A stretch of 53,625 nucleotides of DNA. Source: Oscillospiraceae bacterium. Lineage in GTDB: Bacteria; Bacillota; Clostridia; Oscillospirales; Oscillospiraceae. This document shows, piece by piece, positions 17,594 through 25,690 of this stretch (the first letter of the stretch is position 1; every line of letters starts with the position of its first letter). The notes beneath the pieces were generated by a model. The model searched no databases. It was not told where the DNA came from and saw nothing but the letters and a program-made list of their open reading frames with translations. A program made the translations under genes and the position numbers. Location of the stretch: the NCBI GenBank assembly GCA_017456645.1, contig JAFTIZ010000006.1, positions 1-53,625 of the forward strand, read 5' to 3'.

Positions 17594-18541
17594 ATGAGCA
17601 GAAAAGTAACCATCATCGGCGCTGGCAATGTTGGTGCCACCATCGCCTACACCTTGTCCCTGGGCACCATTGCCTCCGAGATCGTTCTGATCGATATCAA
17701 CAAAGAGAAGGTCGAAGGCGAGGTCATGGATATCGTTCAGGGCGCCAGCTTCCGTGAACCCATCTCCGTCATCGCCGGTGATTATGAGGATGCCAGAGAT
17801 TCTAATATCGTCATCATCACCTCCGGCGTGGGACGTAAGCCCGGTCAGACCCGTATCGAGCTGGCTCAGACCAATGTGAACATCCTCAAGTCCATTACTC
17901 CGAAGATCGTGTCCGTGGCTCCCAACGCCCTGTACGTCATCGTCAGCAACCCTGTTGACATCATGACCTACGTGTTCACTAAGATCTCCGGCCTGCCCGA
18001 GAATCAAATCATCGGCTCCGGCACCGTGCTGGATACCGCACGGCTGCGCTATGACCTGAGCAAGCACTTCGGCGTAGCTCAGAAGAATATCCATGCCTAC
18101 GTCTTTGGTGAGCATGGTGATACATCCTTTGTGCCCTGGTCCTGCGCCGATATCTCCGGCTGCAGCCTGGCCGATTACGAGGATCTGATGATCAAGAAGG
18201 GCGTTGTTACCGAGCGTGTCGACCCCGATAAGACTCTGGAGTACGTCCGCAAGTCCGGCGGCGAGATCATTGCCAAGAAGGGCGCTACCTTCTATGCTGT
18301 TTCCGCCTCCGTTAACAAGATCTGCAACAGCCTTGTGGCGGCTTACGACTCCGTCAGCACCGTTTCTTCCATGATGCACGGCGAGTACGGCATCGAGGAC
18401 GTGTGCCTGAGCACCATGACCATCATCGGCCCCGACGGCGTCAAGGGCAAGGTTCCCGCCAAGCTGACCTACGAGGAGATCTCCAAGCTCCAGGCCAGCG
18501 CCAATGCCCTTAAGGAAGTTATCAGAAATTTGGACATTTAA
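17594..18541 (+). CDS. Lactate/malate dehydrogenase family protein, probable malate dehydrogenase
   Basis: A 315-residue NAD-dependent 2-hydroxyacid dehydrogenase. The Rossmann motif IIGAGNVGA is at residues 7-15, with Asp34 in LIDIN favouring NAD. Catalytic Asp147 and Arg150 are in GTVLDTARLR, and the proton-relay His174 is in FGEHGD. Overall it looks LDH-like. However, the specificity loop reads GVGRKPGQTR, with Arg81 at the position that is Gln in lactate dehydrogenases and Arg in malate dehydrogenases. With fumarase and fumarate reductase in the same operon I infer oxaloacetate to malate. Existing annotation would often say L-lactate dehydrogenase, which remains possible. AAAGGAG precedes the ATG. 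Confidence 0.8.
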   Translation: MSRKVTIIGAGNVGATIAYTLSLGTIASEIVLIDINKEKVEGEVMDIVQGASFREPISVIAGDYEDARDSNIVIITSGVGRKPGQTRIELAQTNVNILKSITPKIVSVAPNALYVIVSNPVDIMTYVFTKISGLPENQIIGSGTVLDTARLRYDLSKHFGVAQKNIHAYVFGEHGDTSFVPWSCADISGCSLADYEDLMIKKGVVTERVDPDKTLEYVRKSGGEIIAKKGATFYAVSASVNKICNSLVAAYDSVSTVSSMMHGEYGIEDVCLSTMTIIGPDGVKGKVPAKLTYEEISKLQASANALKEVIRNLDI

Positions 18542-18551
18542 GGTGATTCAT

Positions 18552-19337
18552 ATGACTTACAGCTATTATCCCGGCTGCACTCTGCGCAACAAAGCCAAGG
18601 ATCTGGACACTTATGCCAGAGCCTGTGCTGAGGCGCTGGGTTTCACCCTTGAGGAACTGGAAAACTGGCAGTGCTGCGGCGGCGTGTACCCTCTGGGTGC
18701 TGACGAGATCGCCAGCAAGCTGCCCTCTGTCCGCGCGCTGAACGCGGCCAAGGAAAAGGGTCAGGATCTGGTAGCGGTGTGCTCTGCCTGCTATCATGTG
18801 CTCAAGCGTGTCAATGATGACATGGCCAATGTAGAGGATATTCAGACCCGTGCCAACAATTACATGAAGCTGGATGCGCCTTACAAGGGCGAAACTCAGG
18901 TTCTGCACTTCCTGGAAGTGCTGCGGGATCGTGTGGGCTTTGACGAGCTGAAGAAGAAGGTCGTCAATCCTCTGACCGGCCGCAAGATCGGCGCCTACTA
19001 CGGCTGCCTGCTGCTGCGTCCCAGCAATGTGATGGCCTTTGACGATGCGGAGGATCCCACCATTCTGGAGAATTTTATCCGGGCGCTGGGTGCCACCCCC
19101 GTGATCTATCCCTATCGCAACGAATGCTGCGGTGGCTACATCAGCCTGAAGGAGAAGGAACTGGCGGCATCCATGTGCGACAAGATTACGGACTCCGCCG
19201 CCGGTTTTGAGGCGGATTGTCTGGTAACGGCCTGCCCTCTGTGCAAGTATAACCTTGCCAAGAGCGGTAAGCTGCCCATCGTGTATTTTACGGAGCTTCT
19301 GGCTGAGGCTTTGGGTGTAAAGGAGGGAGCGCTGTGA
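18552..19337 (+). CDS. hdrB: Heterodisulfide reductase-like subunit B
   Basis: A 261-residue protein with two CCG domains. The first has YYPGC, WQCCGG and CSACYH; the second has YYGCLLL, ECCGGY and CPLCKYN. In HdrB these bind two non-cubane [4Fe-4S] clusters that reduce a disulfide or another acceptor. The start at 18552 follows AAGGTGA. It is the first of an hdrBCA-flx set inside an operon with fumarate reductase, so its electron acceptor may be FrdB rather than a methanogen-type heterodisulfide. That acceptor is inference. The stop overlaps the hdrC GTG start. Confidence 0.9.
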   Translation: MTYSYYPGCTLRNKAKDLDTYARACAEALGFTLEELENWQCCGGVYPLGADEIASKLPSVRALNAAKEKGQDLVAVCSACYHVLKRVNDDMANVEDIQTRANNYMKLDAPYKGETQVLHFLEVLRDRVGFDELKKKVVNPLTGRKIGAYYGCLLLRPSNVMAFDDAEDPTILENFIRALGATPVIYPYRNECCGGYISLKEKELAASMCDKITDSAAGFEADCLVTACPLCKYNLAKSGKLPIVYFTELLAEALGVKEGAL

Positions 19338-19714
19338 ATAAGCAGGCAGAACTGATCAAGGAAATCTCCGGCGTGAACCCCCTGAAGTGCATGAAGTGCG
19401 GCAAGTGCTCCGCTTCCTGCCCTTCCTACAACGAGATGGACATCAAGCCCCATCAGTTTGTTTCCTATGTGATCAATGAGGACATCGAGGCGCTGACCGC
19501 CTCCAAGTCTTTGTACAAGTGCTTGAGCTGCTTTGCCTGCGTGGAGCGCTGCCCCCGTGGCGTGAAGCCCGGAAAGCTCATTGACGCGGCCCGTCAGGTT
19601 GTGATCCGTCAGAGAGGTCAGACGTATCTGTCCGCGGACGAGATCCCTGAGCTGCTGGACGACGAAACGCCCCAGCAGCTGCTGATGAGCGCATTCAGAA
19701 AGTATCGGAGGTGA
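19334..19714 (+). CDS. hdrC: Heterodisulfide reductase-like subunit C
   Basis: A 126-residue di-cluster ferredoxin-like protein. The [4Fe-4S] motifs are CMKCGKCSASCPS (residues ~19-31) and CLSCFACVERCP (~64-75), with helices between as in HdrC. It should pass electrons between HdrA and HdrB. It starts with GTG (19334), overlapping the hdrB TGA, and AGGAGG at 19321-19326 is well spaced. No unusual features are seen. Confidence 0.9.
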   Translation: MNKQAELIKEISGVNPLKCMKCGKCSASCPSYNEMDIKPHQFVSYVINEDIEALTASKSLYKCLSCFACVERCPRGVKPGKLIDAARQVVIRQRGQTYLSADEIPELLDDETPQQLLMSAFRKYRR

Positions 19715-19719
19715 GCTAG

Positions 19720-21708
19720 GTGCAGAAAATCGGTGTATTTGTATGCCACTGCGGCAGTAATATCGCTGCTACGGTGGACGTAAAGAAGGTCGTGGAGATG
19801 GCTCTGCTGGAGCAGGGCGTTGTCCATGCCGAGGATTATCCCTATATGTGCAGTGAAGCCGGCCAGTCCCGCATCGCTGCCGCCATCGCGGAAAAGGGTC
19901 TGACGGGTATCGTGGTCTGCTCCTGCTCTCCCAGAATGCATGAGGCCACCTTCCGTAAGGCCGCCGAGCGTGCTGGCCTGAACCCCTACATGGTGGAGAT
20001 TGCCAACATCCGTGAGCATTGCTCCTGGATCCATAAGGACATGGCTGAAGCCACTGAGAAGGCCACCATTCTCATGCGTGCCGCCGTTGCCAAGGTGCAT
20101 CTGAATGCTCCTCTGCAGGCCGGCGAGAGCATGGTCACCAAGCGTGCGCTGGTCATCGGCGGCGGCATCGCCGGCATCCAGACCGCCATCGACATTGCCG
20201 ATGCGGGCTATAAGGTGGATATTGTGGAGAAGACTCCCTCCATCGGCGGCCGTATGAGCCAGTTGGATAAGACTTTCCCCACCTTGGACTGCTCTGCCTG
20301 TATCCTGACACCCAAGATGGTGGAGGCGGCAGCCCATGAGAACATCACCATCCATACTTACAGCGAGGTGGAGAAGGTTTCCGGCTTCGTGGGCAATTTC
20401 ACCGTAGACATCCGCAAGAAGGCCCGCATGGTGGACATCACCAAGTGTACCGGCTGCGGCGTGTGTCAGGAAAAGTGCCCCTCCAAGAAAACGCCCAACG
20501 AATTTAACCGTGGCCTGAATAACCGCAGCGCCATCTATACCCCCTTCGCTCAGGCCATTCCCAATGTGCCTGTCATCGACACCACTGCCTGCATCAAGTT
20601 CAAGACCGGCAAGTGCGGTGTCTGCGAAAAGGTCTGTCAGGCCGGCGCTATCAACTATGCCCAGCAGGACGAGATCATCACCGAAACCTATGGCGCCATC
20701 GTAGTTGCCACCGGTTTCGATACCATCAAGCTGGATAAGTACGGCGAGTACGCCTACGGTCAGAGCAAGGATGTCATCACCTCTCTGGAGCTGGAGCGGG
20801 TCATGAACGCCGCTGGCCCCACCAAGGGCCATCTGGAGCGCCTTAGCGACGGCAAAGCGCCCAAGGAGATCGTATTCATCCAGTGCGTGGGCAGCCGCTG
20901 CTCCGACGACCGCGGCAAGCCCTACTGCTCCAAGATCTGCTGTATGTACACCGCCAAGCATGCCATGCTGATCCGGGATAAGTATCCCGATACCAACGTG
21001 ACCGTGTTCTACATCGATGTCCGTACCCCCGGCAAGAACTTCGACGAGTTCTACCGCCGTGCGGTGGAGGATTACGGTGTCAACTATATCAAGGGTCAGG
21101 TTGGCAAGGTCATTCCTCAGGCCGACGGCAGCCTGCTGGTGCAGGGCGTTGACCTGCTGGATCAGAAGCAGATCCTGAAGAAGGCTGATATGGTTGTTCT
21201 GGCTACCGCCATTGAGCCCAACCCCGATGTGCGCAAGATTGCCACCATGCTCACTGCCTCTATCGATACCAACAACTTCCTGACGGAGGCGCACCCCAAG
21301 CTGCGCCCTGTGGAATCTCCCACCGCCGGCGTGTTCCTGTCCGGTGTGTGCCAGGGTCCCAAGGATATTCCCGAAACCGTAGCCCAGGCCGGTGCGGCAG
21401 CCTCTAAGGTCATTGGTCTGCTTGCTAAGAACAAGCTCAAGACCAACCCCTGCACCGCCAAGGCCGACGAGCTGCTGTGTAACGGCTGCTCCACCTGTGC
21501 CAATGTTTGCCCCTACGGTGCCATTACTTATGAAACGAAGCTCATCAACGATCACGGCATCCGTGAGGATCGCCGGGTAGCGGTGGTCAACAATGCCCTG
21601 TGTCAGGGCTGCGGTGCTTGTACCGTTGCCTGCCCCAGCGGCGCTATGGATCTGCAGGGCTTCTCCAACCGTCAAATTCTCGCGGAGGTGGATGCAATAT
21701 GTCGATGA
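19720..21708 (+). CDS. hdrA: Heterodisulfide reductase-like subunit A, FAD and multi-Fe-S (candidate bifurcating subunit)
   Basis: A 662-residue iron-sulfur flavoprotein. Residues 1-130 form the N-terminal HdrA domain (FVCHCGSNIAATVD, VVCSCSPRMHEATF). The FAD-binding motif is VIGGGIAGIQTAIDIADAGY, followed by LDCSACILTPKM. Cluster motifs are CTGCGVCQEKCP, CIKFKTGKCGVCEKVC, CNGCSTCANVCP and CQGCGACTVACP. HdrA is the flavin-based electron-bifurcating subunit in methanogens and in bacterial Flx-Hdr complexes. The start is GTG at 19720, 5 bases after hdrC. The stop overlaps the next gene by 10 bases. Whether this copy bifurcates cannot be read from sequence alone. Confidence 0.9.
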   Translation: MQKIGVFVCHCGSNIAATVDVKKVVEMALLEQGVVHAEDYPYMCSEAGQSRIAAAIAEKGLTGIVVCSCSPRMHEATFRKAAERAGLNPYMVEIANIREHCSWIHKDMAEATEKATILMRAAVAKVHLNAPLQAGESMVTKRALVIGGGIAGIQTAIDIADAGYKVDIVEKTPSIGGRMSQLDKTFPTLDCSACILTPKMVEAAAHENITIHTYSEVEKVSGFVGNFTVDIRKKARMVDITKCTGCGVCQEKCPSKKTPNEFNRGLNNRSAIYTPFAQAIPNVPVIDTTACIKFKTGKCGVCEKVCQAGAINYAQQDEIITETYGAIVVATGFDTIKLDKYGEYAYGQSKDVITSLELERVMNAAGPTKGHLERLSDGKAPKEIVFIQCVGSRCSDDRGKPYCSKICCMYTAKHAMLIRDKYPDTNVTVFYIDVRTPGKNFDEFYRRAVEDYGVNYIKGQVGKVIPQADGSLLVQGVDLLDQKQILKKADMVVLATAIEPNPDVRKIATMLTASIDTNNFLTEAHPKLRPVESPTAGVFLSGVCQGPKDIPETVAQAGAAASKVIGLLAKNKLKTNPCTAKADELLCNGCSTCANVCPYGAITYETKLINDHGIREDRRVAVVNNALCQGCGACTVACPSGAMDLQGFSNRQILAEVDAICR

Positions 21709-22139
21709 ATAATGAAGAATTCCGCCCCGTAATCGTGGCGTTCTGCTGCAACTGGTGCAGCTATGCCGGCGCGGATCTGGCCGGCTCCAGCCGCCTGGCG
21801 TATCCCGCGGATGTGAAGATCATCCGTGTGCCTTGCTCCTGCCGTGTCAACCCCATGTTCATCCTCCGTGCCTTTGAAAAGGGCGCCGACGGCGTGATTC
21901 TGTGTGGTTGCCACCCCGGTGACTGCCACTACTCCACCGGTAACTATTATGCCCGCCGCCGTATGACCCTGCTGTTCAGCATGCTGGATTACATCGGCGT
22001 CGAAAACGGCCGTACCCGTGTGGAATGGGTTTCCGCTGCCGAGGGCGTGAAGTTCTCCGAAACCATGAACAGCTTCGTTGAGAAGATCCGTTCTCTGGGT
22101 CAAAACGTCAGATTGGGGGATTTGAGATGCAAGAACTGA
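21699..22139 (+). CDS. MvhD/FlxD-like [2Fe-2S] protein
   Basis: A 146-residue small iron-sulfur protein with the hallmark order FCCNWCSYAGAD, YPADVKIIRVPCSCRV, GADGVILCGCHPGDCHY, GNYYARRR. MvhD and FlxD bridge an electron-input module to HdrA through a [2Fe-2S] cluster. The start at 21699 was chosen from GGAGG at 21684-21688 and the usual protein beginning. It overlaps hdrA by 10 bases and the next gene by 13, so the complex is made stoichiometrically. The motif commonly reads CSGRV in relatives; here it is CSCRV. Confidence 0.88.
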   Translation: MSMNNEEFRPVIVAFCCNWCSYAGADLAGSSRLAYPADVKIIRVPCSCRVNPMFILRAFEKGADGVILCGCHPGDCHYSTGNYYARRRMTLLFSMLDYIGVENGRTRVEWVSAAEGVKFSETMNSFVEKIRSLGQNVRLGDLRCKN

Positions 22140-23092
22140 TCAATAGAGCCAAATCCCTCTTAGAATCCGGCGAAGTCGCACGGGTTCTGGGCTGGCGCAA
22201 GGGTGAAAATGTCTGGGACGTGGAGCCTGCCTTCTTCGGCAATGTCGACGAGCTGAGCGACTTCGTCTACAACGGCTTCTGCGGGGCCAACCTGAGCAAG
22301 TATATGATCGAGGCCTCCAAGCTGGAGGGGAAGACTCTGGTGTTCCTGAAGCCCTGCGATACTTACAGCTTCAATCAGCTGACCAAGGAGCATCGTGTGG
22401 ATCGGGAAAAGGCCTACATCATCGGTGTGGGCTGCGAGGGCAAGATTAGAGTGGAAAACATCGACGCAGCCGGTATTCTGGATGTGATCGGTGCCGACTA
22501 TCCCGGTCATGCCGAGAATCTCACCGTTAAGACTCTCTACGGTGACAAGGAAGTTTCCTACAAGTCCGCCATGCTGGAGCGCTGCCACGTCTGCAAGGGC
22601 AAGGAGCATATGGTCTATGACGAGCTGATGGGCGAAAGCACCGACACTATCGATGCTGACCGCTTTGCCGAGGTGGCTAAGATCGAGGCCATGAGCCCTG
22701 AGGAGAAGTTCGCCTTCTTCCAGAGCGAGCTTTCTAAGTGCATCCGCTGCAATGCCTGCCGGAATGTGTGCCCCGCCTGCTCCTGCCGCAAGTGCGTTTT
22801 CGACAGCACCAAGTTCGATTCCGCCCAGAAGGCCAACACCACCTCCTTTGAGGAGAAGATGTTCCACATCATCCGCGCTTTCCACGTGGCGGGTCGCTGC
22901 ACCGATTGCGGTGAATGCAGCCGTGTTTGCCCTCAGGGCATTCCGTTGCACCTGTTCAACCGCAAGTTCATCAAGGATATCAACGAGCTGTACGGCGATT
23001 TCCAGGCTGGTGCGGATATCGACACCAAGGGTCCGCTGACCAATTTCCGTCTGGACGATTGCGAGCCGGACATCGTGACCAAGAGGGGGTAA
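22127..23092 (+). CDS. FlxC-like FrhB-type 4Fe-4S protein
   Basis: A 321-residue protein. Residues ~1-170 resemble the FrhB/FdhB-type F420 hydrogenase beta family (LVFLKPCDTYSFNQL, IIGVGCEGK, ERCHVCKGKEH). The C-terminal half has the ferredoxin motifs CIRCNACRNVCPACSCRKC and CTDCGECSRVCP. It matches one of the iron-sulfur proteins encoded with FlxA in bacterial flx-hdr clusters; which label (FlxB or FlxC) is correct is uncertain. No F420 function is expected in this organism. It lies within tightly packed operon genes, 4 bases before the next start. Confidence 0.8.
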   Translation: MQELINRAKSLLESGEVARVLGWRKGENVWDVEPAFFGNVDELSDFVYNGFCGANLSKYMIEASKLEGKTLVFLKPCDTYSFNQLTKEHRVDREKAYIIGVGCEGKIRVENIDAAGILDVIGADYPGHAENLTVKTLYGDKEVSYKSAMLERCHVCKGKEHMVYDELMGESTDTIDADRFAEVAKIEAMSPEEKFAFFQSELSKCIRCNACRNVCPACSCRKCVFDSTKFDSAQKANTTSFEEKMFHIIRAFHVAGRCTDCGECSRVCPQGIPLHLFNRKFIKDINELYGDFQAGADIDTKGPLTNFRLDDCEPDIVTKRG

Positions 23093-23096
23093 TGCT

Positions 23097-24122
23097 ATGC
23101 TGAAGATCAAAAAGAGCGATCTGGCTGCCCTCTTTGCCAGAATTTCCGAGAAAAACGACCTGTTCCTGCCGGTAAAAACCGCCGGTAAGACCAATTTTGC
23201 TGCATGGGATGAAGCTGCCGACGTGGATCTGGACACTTTGAAGACCGTTAAGTCTCCCAAGGATGCCTTCTTCCCCCAGAGCGAGAATCTGTACACCTGT
23301 AACCGTGAGGACGGCAAGCTGAAGGTCAGCCCCGAAAAGCTCACCGACGAGCCCTTCGTGCTGTTCGGTATCCGTGCCTGCGATGTCCGGGCGATTGACG
23401 TGCTGGATCGGGTGTTCCTCAGTGAGCCTGTGGACAGCTACTATGCTGCCCGTCGGGAGCATGGCATCATCGTGTCTTACGCCTGCAACAACCCCGAAAC
23501 CTCTTGCTTCTGTAAGGTTTTCGGCATCGATGCTGCCGTTCCTGCCGGTGACGTGGTCACTTGGATGGTAGGCGAAGAGCTGTACTGGGAGGCTAAGACC
23601 GAGAAGGGCGAAGCCCTGACCGCTCAGGTTCGTGACCTGCTGGTGGATGCCGATGTTGCCACCGTGGAAGCGGCGCAGGCTGCCATCCGCAGCATCATCG
23701 AAAAGCTGCCCAACTCCAACCTTTCTCTGGAGGGCTGGGGCGCTGAGGCGGCCAAGACGAGGTTCGACAGCCCCGTATGGGAGCAGTTGTATAAGCCCTG
23801 TCTGGCCTGCGGCACCTGCACCTTCGTATGCCCCACCTGCCAGTGCTACGACATTAAGGACTATAATACCGGCAACGGTGTCCAGCGCTTCCGCTGCTGG
23901 GACAGCTGTATGTATTCCGACTTTACCATGATGGCTCACGGCAACAACCGTACCAGCCAGATGCAGCGCTTCCGTCAGCGGTTCCTGCACAAGCTGGCCT
24001 ACTATCCTGCTAACAATGAGGGTATGTTCTCCTGCGTCGGCTGCGGTCGCTGCGTGGATAAGTGCCCCAGCCATCTGAACATCGTTAAGGTCATCAAGGC
24101 CTTTGAAAAGGAGGGTGTGTGA
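23097..24122 (+). CDS. FlxB-like 4Fe-4S dicluster protein (HydB/AsrA type)
   Basis: A 341-residue protein like the beta subunit of sulfhydrogenases and AsrA of anaerobic sulfite reductase. Seen: VLFGIRACDVRAIDVLDRVF near residue 90, SYACNNPETSCFCKVFG, and two clusters, CLACGTCTFVCPTCQCYD and CVGCGRCVDKCPSHLN. In that architecture it carries electrons between the flavin subunit (next gene) and the rest of the complex. Its stop shares a base with the start of the FlxA-like gene. The family is confident and the exact partner naming less so. Confidence 0.82.
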   Translation: MLKIKKSDLAALFARISEKNDLFLPVKTAGKTNFAAWDEAADVDLDTLKTVKSPKDAFFPQSENLYTCNREDGKLKVSPEKLTDEPFVLFGIRACDVRAIDVLDRVFLSEPVDSYYAARREHGIIVSYACNNPETSCFCKVFGIDAAVPAGDVVTWMVGEELYWEAKTEKGEALTAQVRDLLVDADVATVEAAQAAIRSIIEKLPNSNLSLEGWGAEAAKTRFDSPVWEQLYKPCLACGTCTFVCPTCQCYDIKDYNTGNGVQRFRCWDSCMYSDFTMMAHGNNRTSQMQRFRQRFLHKLAYYPANNEGMFSCVGCGRCVDKCPSHLNIVKVIKAFEKEGV

Positions 24123-24985
24123 TGGAAGCCATGCACGAATGTAAGCACAATCCCGGCTTCATGCGGGATACTTTGGTGCCTATGGTGGGCATCATCACCG
24201 ACATCCGCACCGAAACTCCCGATGTCAAGACCTTCCGTGTCAACGCCCCTGAGGGCGGCAAGCTCTTTGAGCATCTGCCCGGCCAGTGCGCCATGGTCTG
24301 CGTTCCCGGTGTGGGCGAGGCTATGTTTTCCATCACTTCTTCTCCAACCAATAAGGAGTATCAGGAGTTCTCCATCAAGCGCTGCGGCGTGCTGACGGAG
24401 CATCTGCACTCCATGCAGGTGGGCGACGAGATCATGGTTCGCGGCCCCTACGGCAACAATTTCCCCGTGGAAACCGAGCTGAAGGGCAAGAATCTGCTGT
24501 TCATCGCCGGCGGTATCGCACTGGCGCCTCTGCGCAGTGTCATTAACTACTGTCTTGACAATCGGGAGAACTATGGCGAGATCGACATCCTCTACGGCTC
24601 CCGCTCTGCTGACGATCTGGTTCAGCGCAAGGAGATCGAGGAGGTCTGGTGCAAGCAGCCCGGTGTTAATGTGCATCTGACCATCGACCGTGAGCAGGAA
24701 GGCTGGGACGGCCACGTTGGCTTCGTGCCTTCTTATCTGAAGGAACTGGCCTTCGATACCAACCGCACTGCTATCCTCTGCGGCCCTCCCATCATGATCA
24801 AGTTTTGCTTGCAGGGTCTGAAGGAAATGGGCTTTGCTATGGAGCAGGTCTATACCACGTTGGAGCTGCGCATGAAGTGCGGCGTGGGCAAATGCGGCCG
24901 CTGCAACATCGGCACTAAGTACGTCTGCAAGGACGGCCCCGTGTTCCGCTTCGACCAGGTTGACGAACTGCCTAACGAATATTAA
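24122..24985 (+). CDS. FlxA-like ferredoxin-NAD(P)+ reductase family protein
   Basis: A 287-residue FAD/NAD(P)-binding protein of the HydG/AsrB/FNR type. An FAD beta-barrel (residues ~10-105, with a MFSITSSP FAD motif) is followed by a nucleotide-binding domain (LLFIAGGIALAPLRSVINY, LYGSRSADDLV, CGPPIMIKF). The C-terminal CGVGKCGRCNIG plus a later Cys binds a [2Fe-2S] cluster, as in PyrK-like proteins. In Flx complexes this subunit oxidises NADH. The start at 24122 forms a TGATG overlap with the previous stop; a GTG at 24119 is also possible. Confidence 0.87.
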   Translation: MEAMHECKHNPGFMRDTLVPMVGIITDIRTETPDVKTFRVNAPEGGKLFEHLPGQCAMVCVPGVGEAMFSITSSPTNKEYQEFSIKRCGVLTEHLHSMQVGDEIMVRGPYGNNFPVETELKGKNLLFIAGGIALAPLRSVINYCLDNRENYGEIDILYGSRSADDLVQRKEIEEVWCKQPGVNVHLTIDREQEGWDGHVGFVPSYLKELAFDTNRTAILCGPPIMIKFCLQGLKEMGFAMEQVYTTLELRMKCGVGKCGRCNIGTKYVCKDGPVFRFDQVDELPNEY

Positions 24986-25002
24986 GGAGGACGATACCAG
25001 AT

Positions 25003-25677
25003 ATGAGCAATATGGTAAATGTCTATTTTTACGGCAAAAGGTACTCTGTTCCCGGTGATCTGACTATCATGACCGCCATGGAGTACGCCGGCTATACTCT
25101 CAAGCGGGGCTGCGGCTGCCGCCACGGCTTCTGCGGCGCCTGCGCCACCATCTACCGCATCAAGGGCTGCAACGAGCTGAAGACCTGTCTGGCCTGCCAG
25201 ACTCAGGTGCAGGAGGGCATGTATGTTGCCTCCATTCCGTTCTTCCCCACGGATAAGCGAACCTACGATATCAACACCATCAAGGCTGACCAGCGGGTAA
25301 TGATGGAGCTGTATCCTGAGATCTACGCCTGCATTGGCTGCAACGCCTGCACCAAGGCCTGTACCCAGAGCCTGAATGTCATGCAGTACATTGCTTACGC
25401 CCAGCGCGGCGAGCTGGAAAAGTGCGCCGAGGAGAGCTTCGATTGCGTCGGCTGCGGCTGCTGCTCCGTCCGCTGCCCCGCCGGCATCAGCCATCCCATG
25501 GTTGGTCTGCTGGCTCGCCGGCTCACCGGCAAGTACATCGCTCCTGAAACCAAGCACCTGACAGATCGGGTCAATGAGATCAACGCCGGTGCTTACGACG
25601 AGCTGATCGAGGCAATTATGCAGAAGCCCATCAGCGAGATGCAGGAACTGTACAACCACCGCGATATCGAGAAGTAA
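25003..25677 (+). CDS. frdB: Fumarate reductase/succinate dehydrogenase iron-sulfur subunit
   Basis: A 224-residue electron-transfer subunit. The N-terminal [2Fe-2S] domain has CGCRHGFCGACATIY and CLAC. The C-terminal half has CIGCNACTKACTQS and CVGCGCCSVRCP. No HdrB-type CCG domain is fused, unlike TfrB of methanogens. No cytochrome b or membrane anchor gene accompanies it, so the enzyme should be soluble. It lies between the Flx-Hdr genes and frdA, suggesting HdrB or FlxA hands electrons to it. TAAGGAGGACG precedes the ATG. Confidence 0.88.
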   Translation: MSNMVNVYFYGKRYSVPGDLTIMTAMEYAGYTLKRGCGCRHGFCGACATIYRIKGCNELKTCLACQTQVQEGMYVASIPFFPTDKRTYDINTIKADQRVMMELYPEIYACIGCNACTKACTQSLNVMQYIAYAQRGELEKCAEESFDCVGCGCCSVRCPAGISHPMVGLLARRLTGKYIAPETKHLTDRVNEINAGAYDELIEAIMQKPISEMQELYNHRDIEK

Positions 25678-25690
25678 GGAGGGGAATACC

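Noticed and set aside
18552-25677. Methanogen-type thiol:fumarate reductase (TfrAB)
   Set aside because: FrdB here has no fused HdrB-like CCG domain, and HdrB is a separate protein in an HdrABC-Flx set. The resemblance is functional at most.
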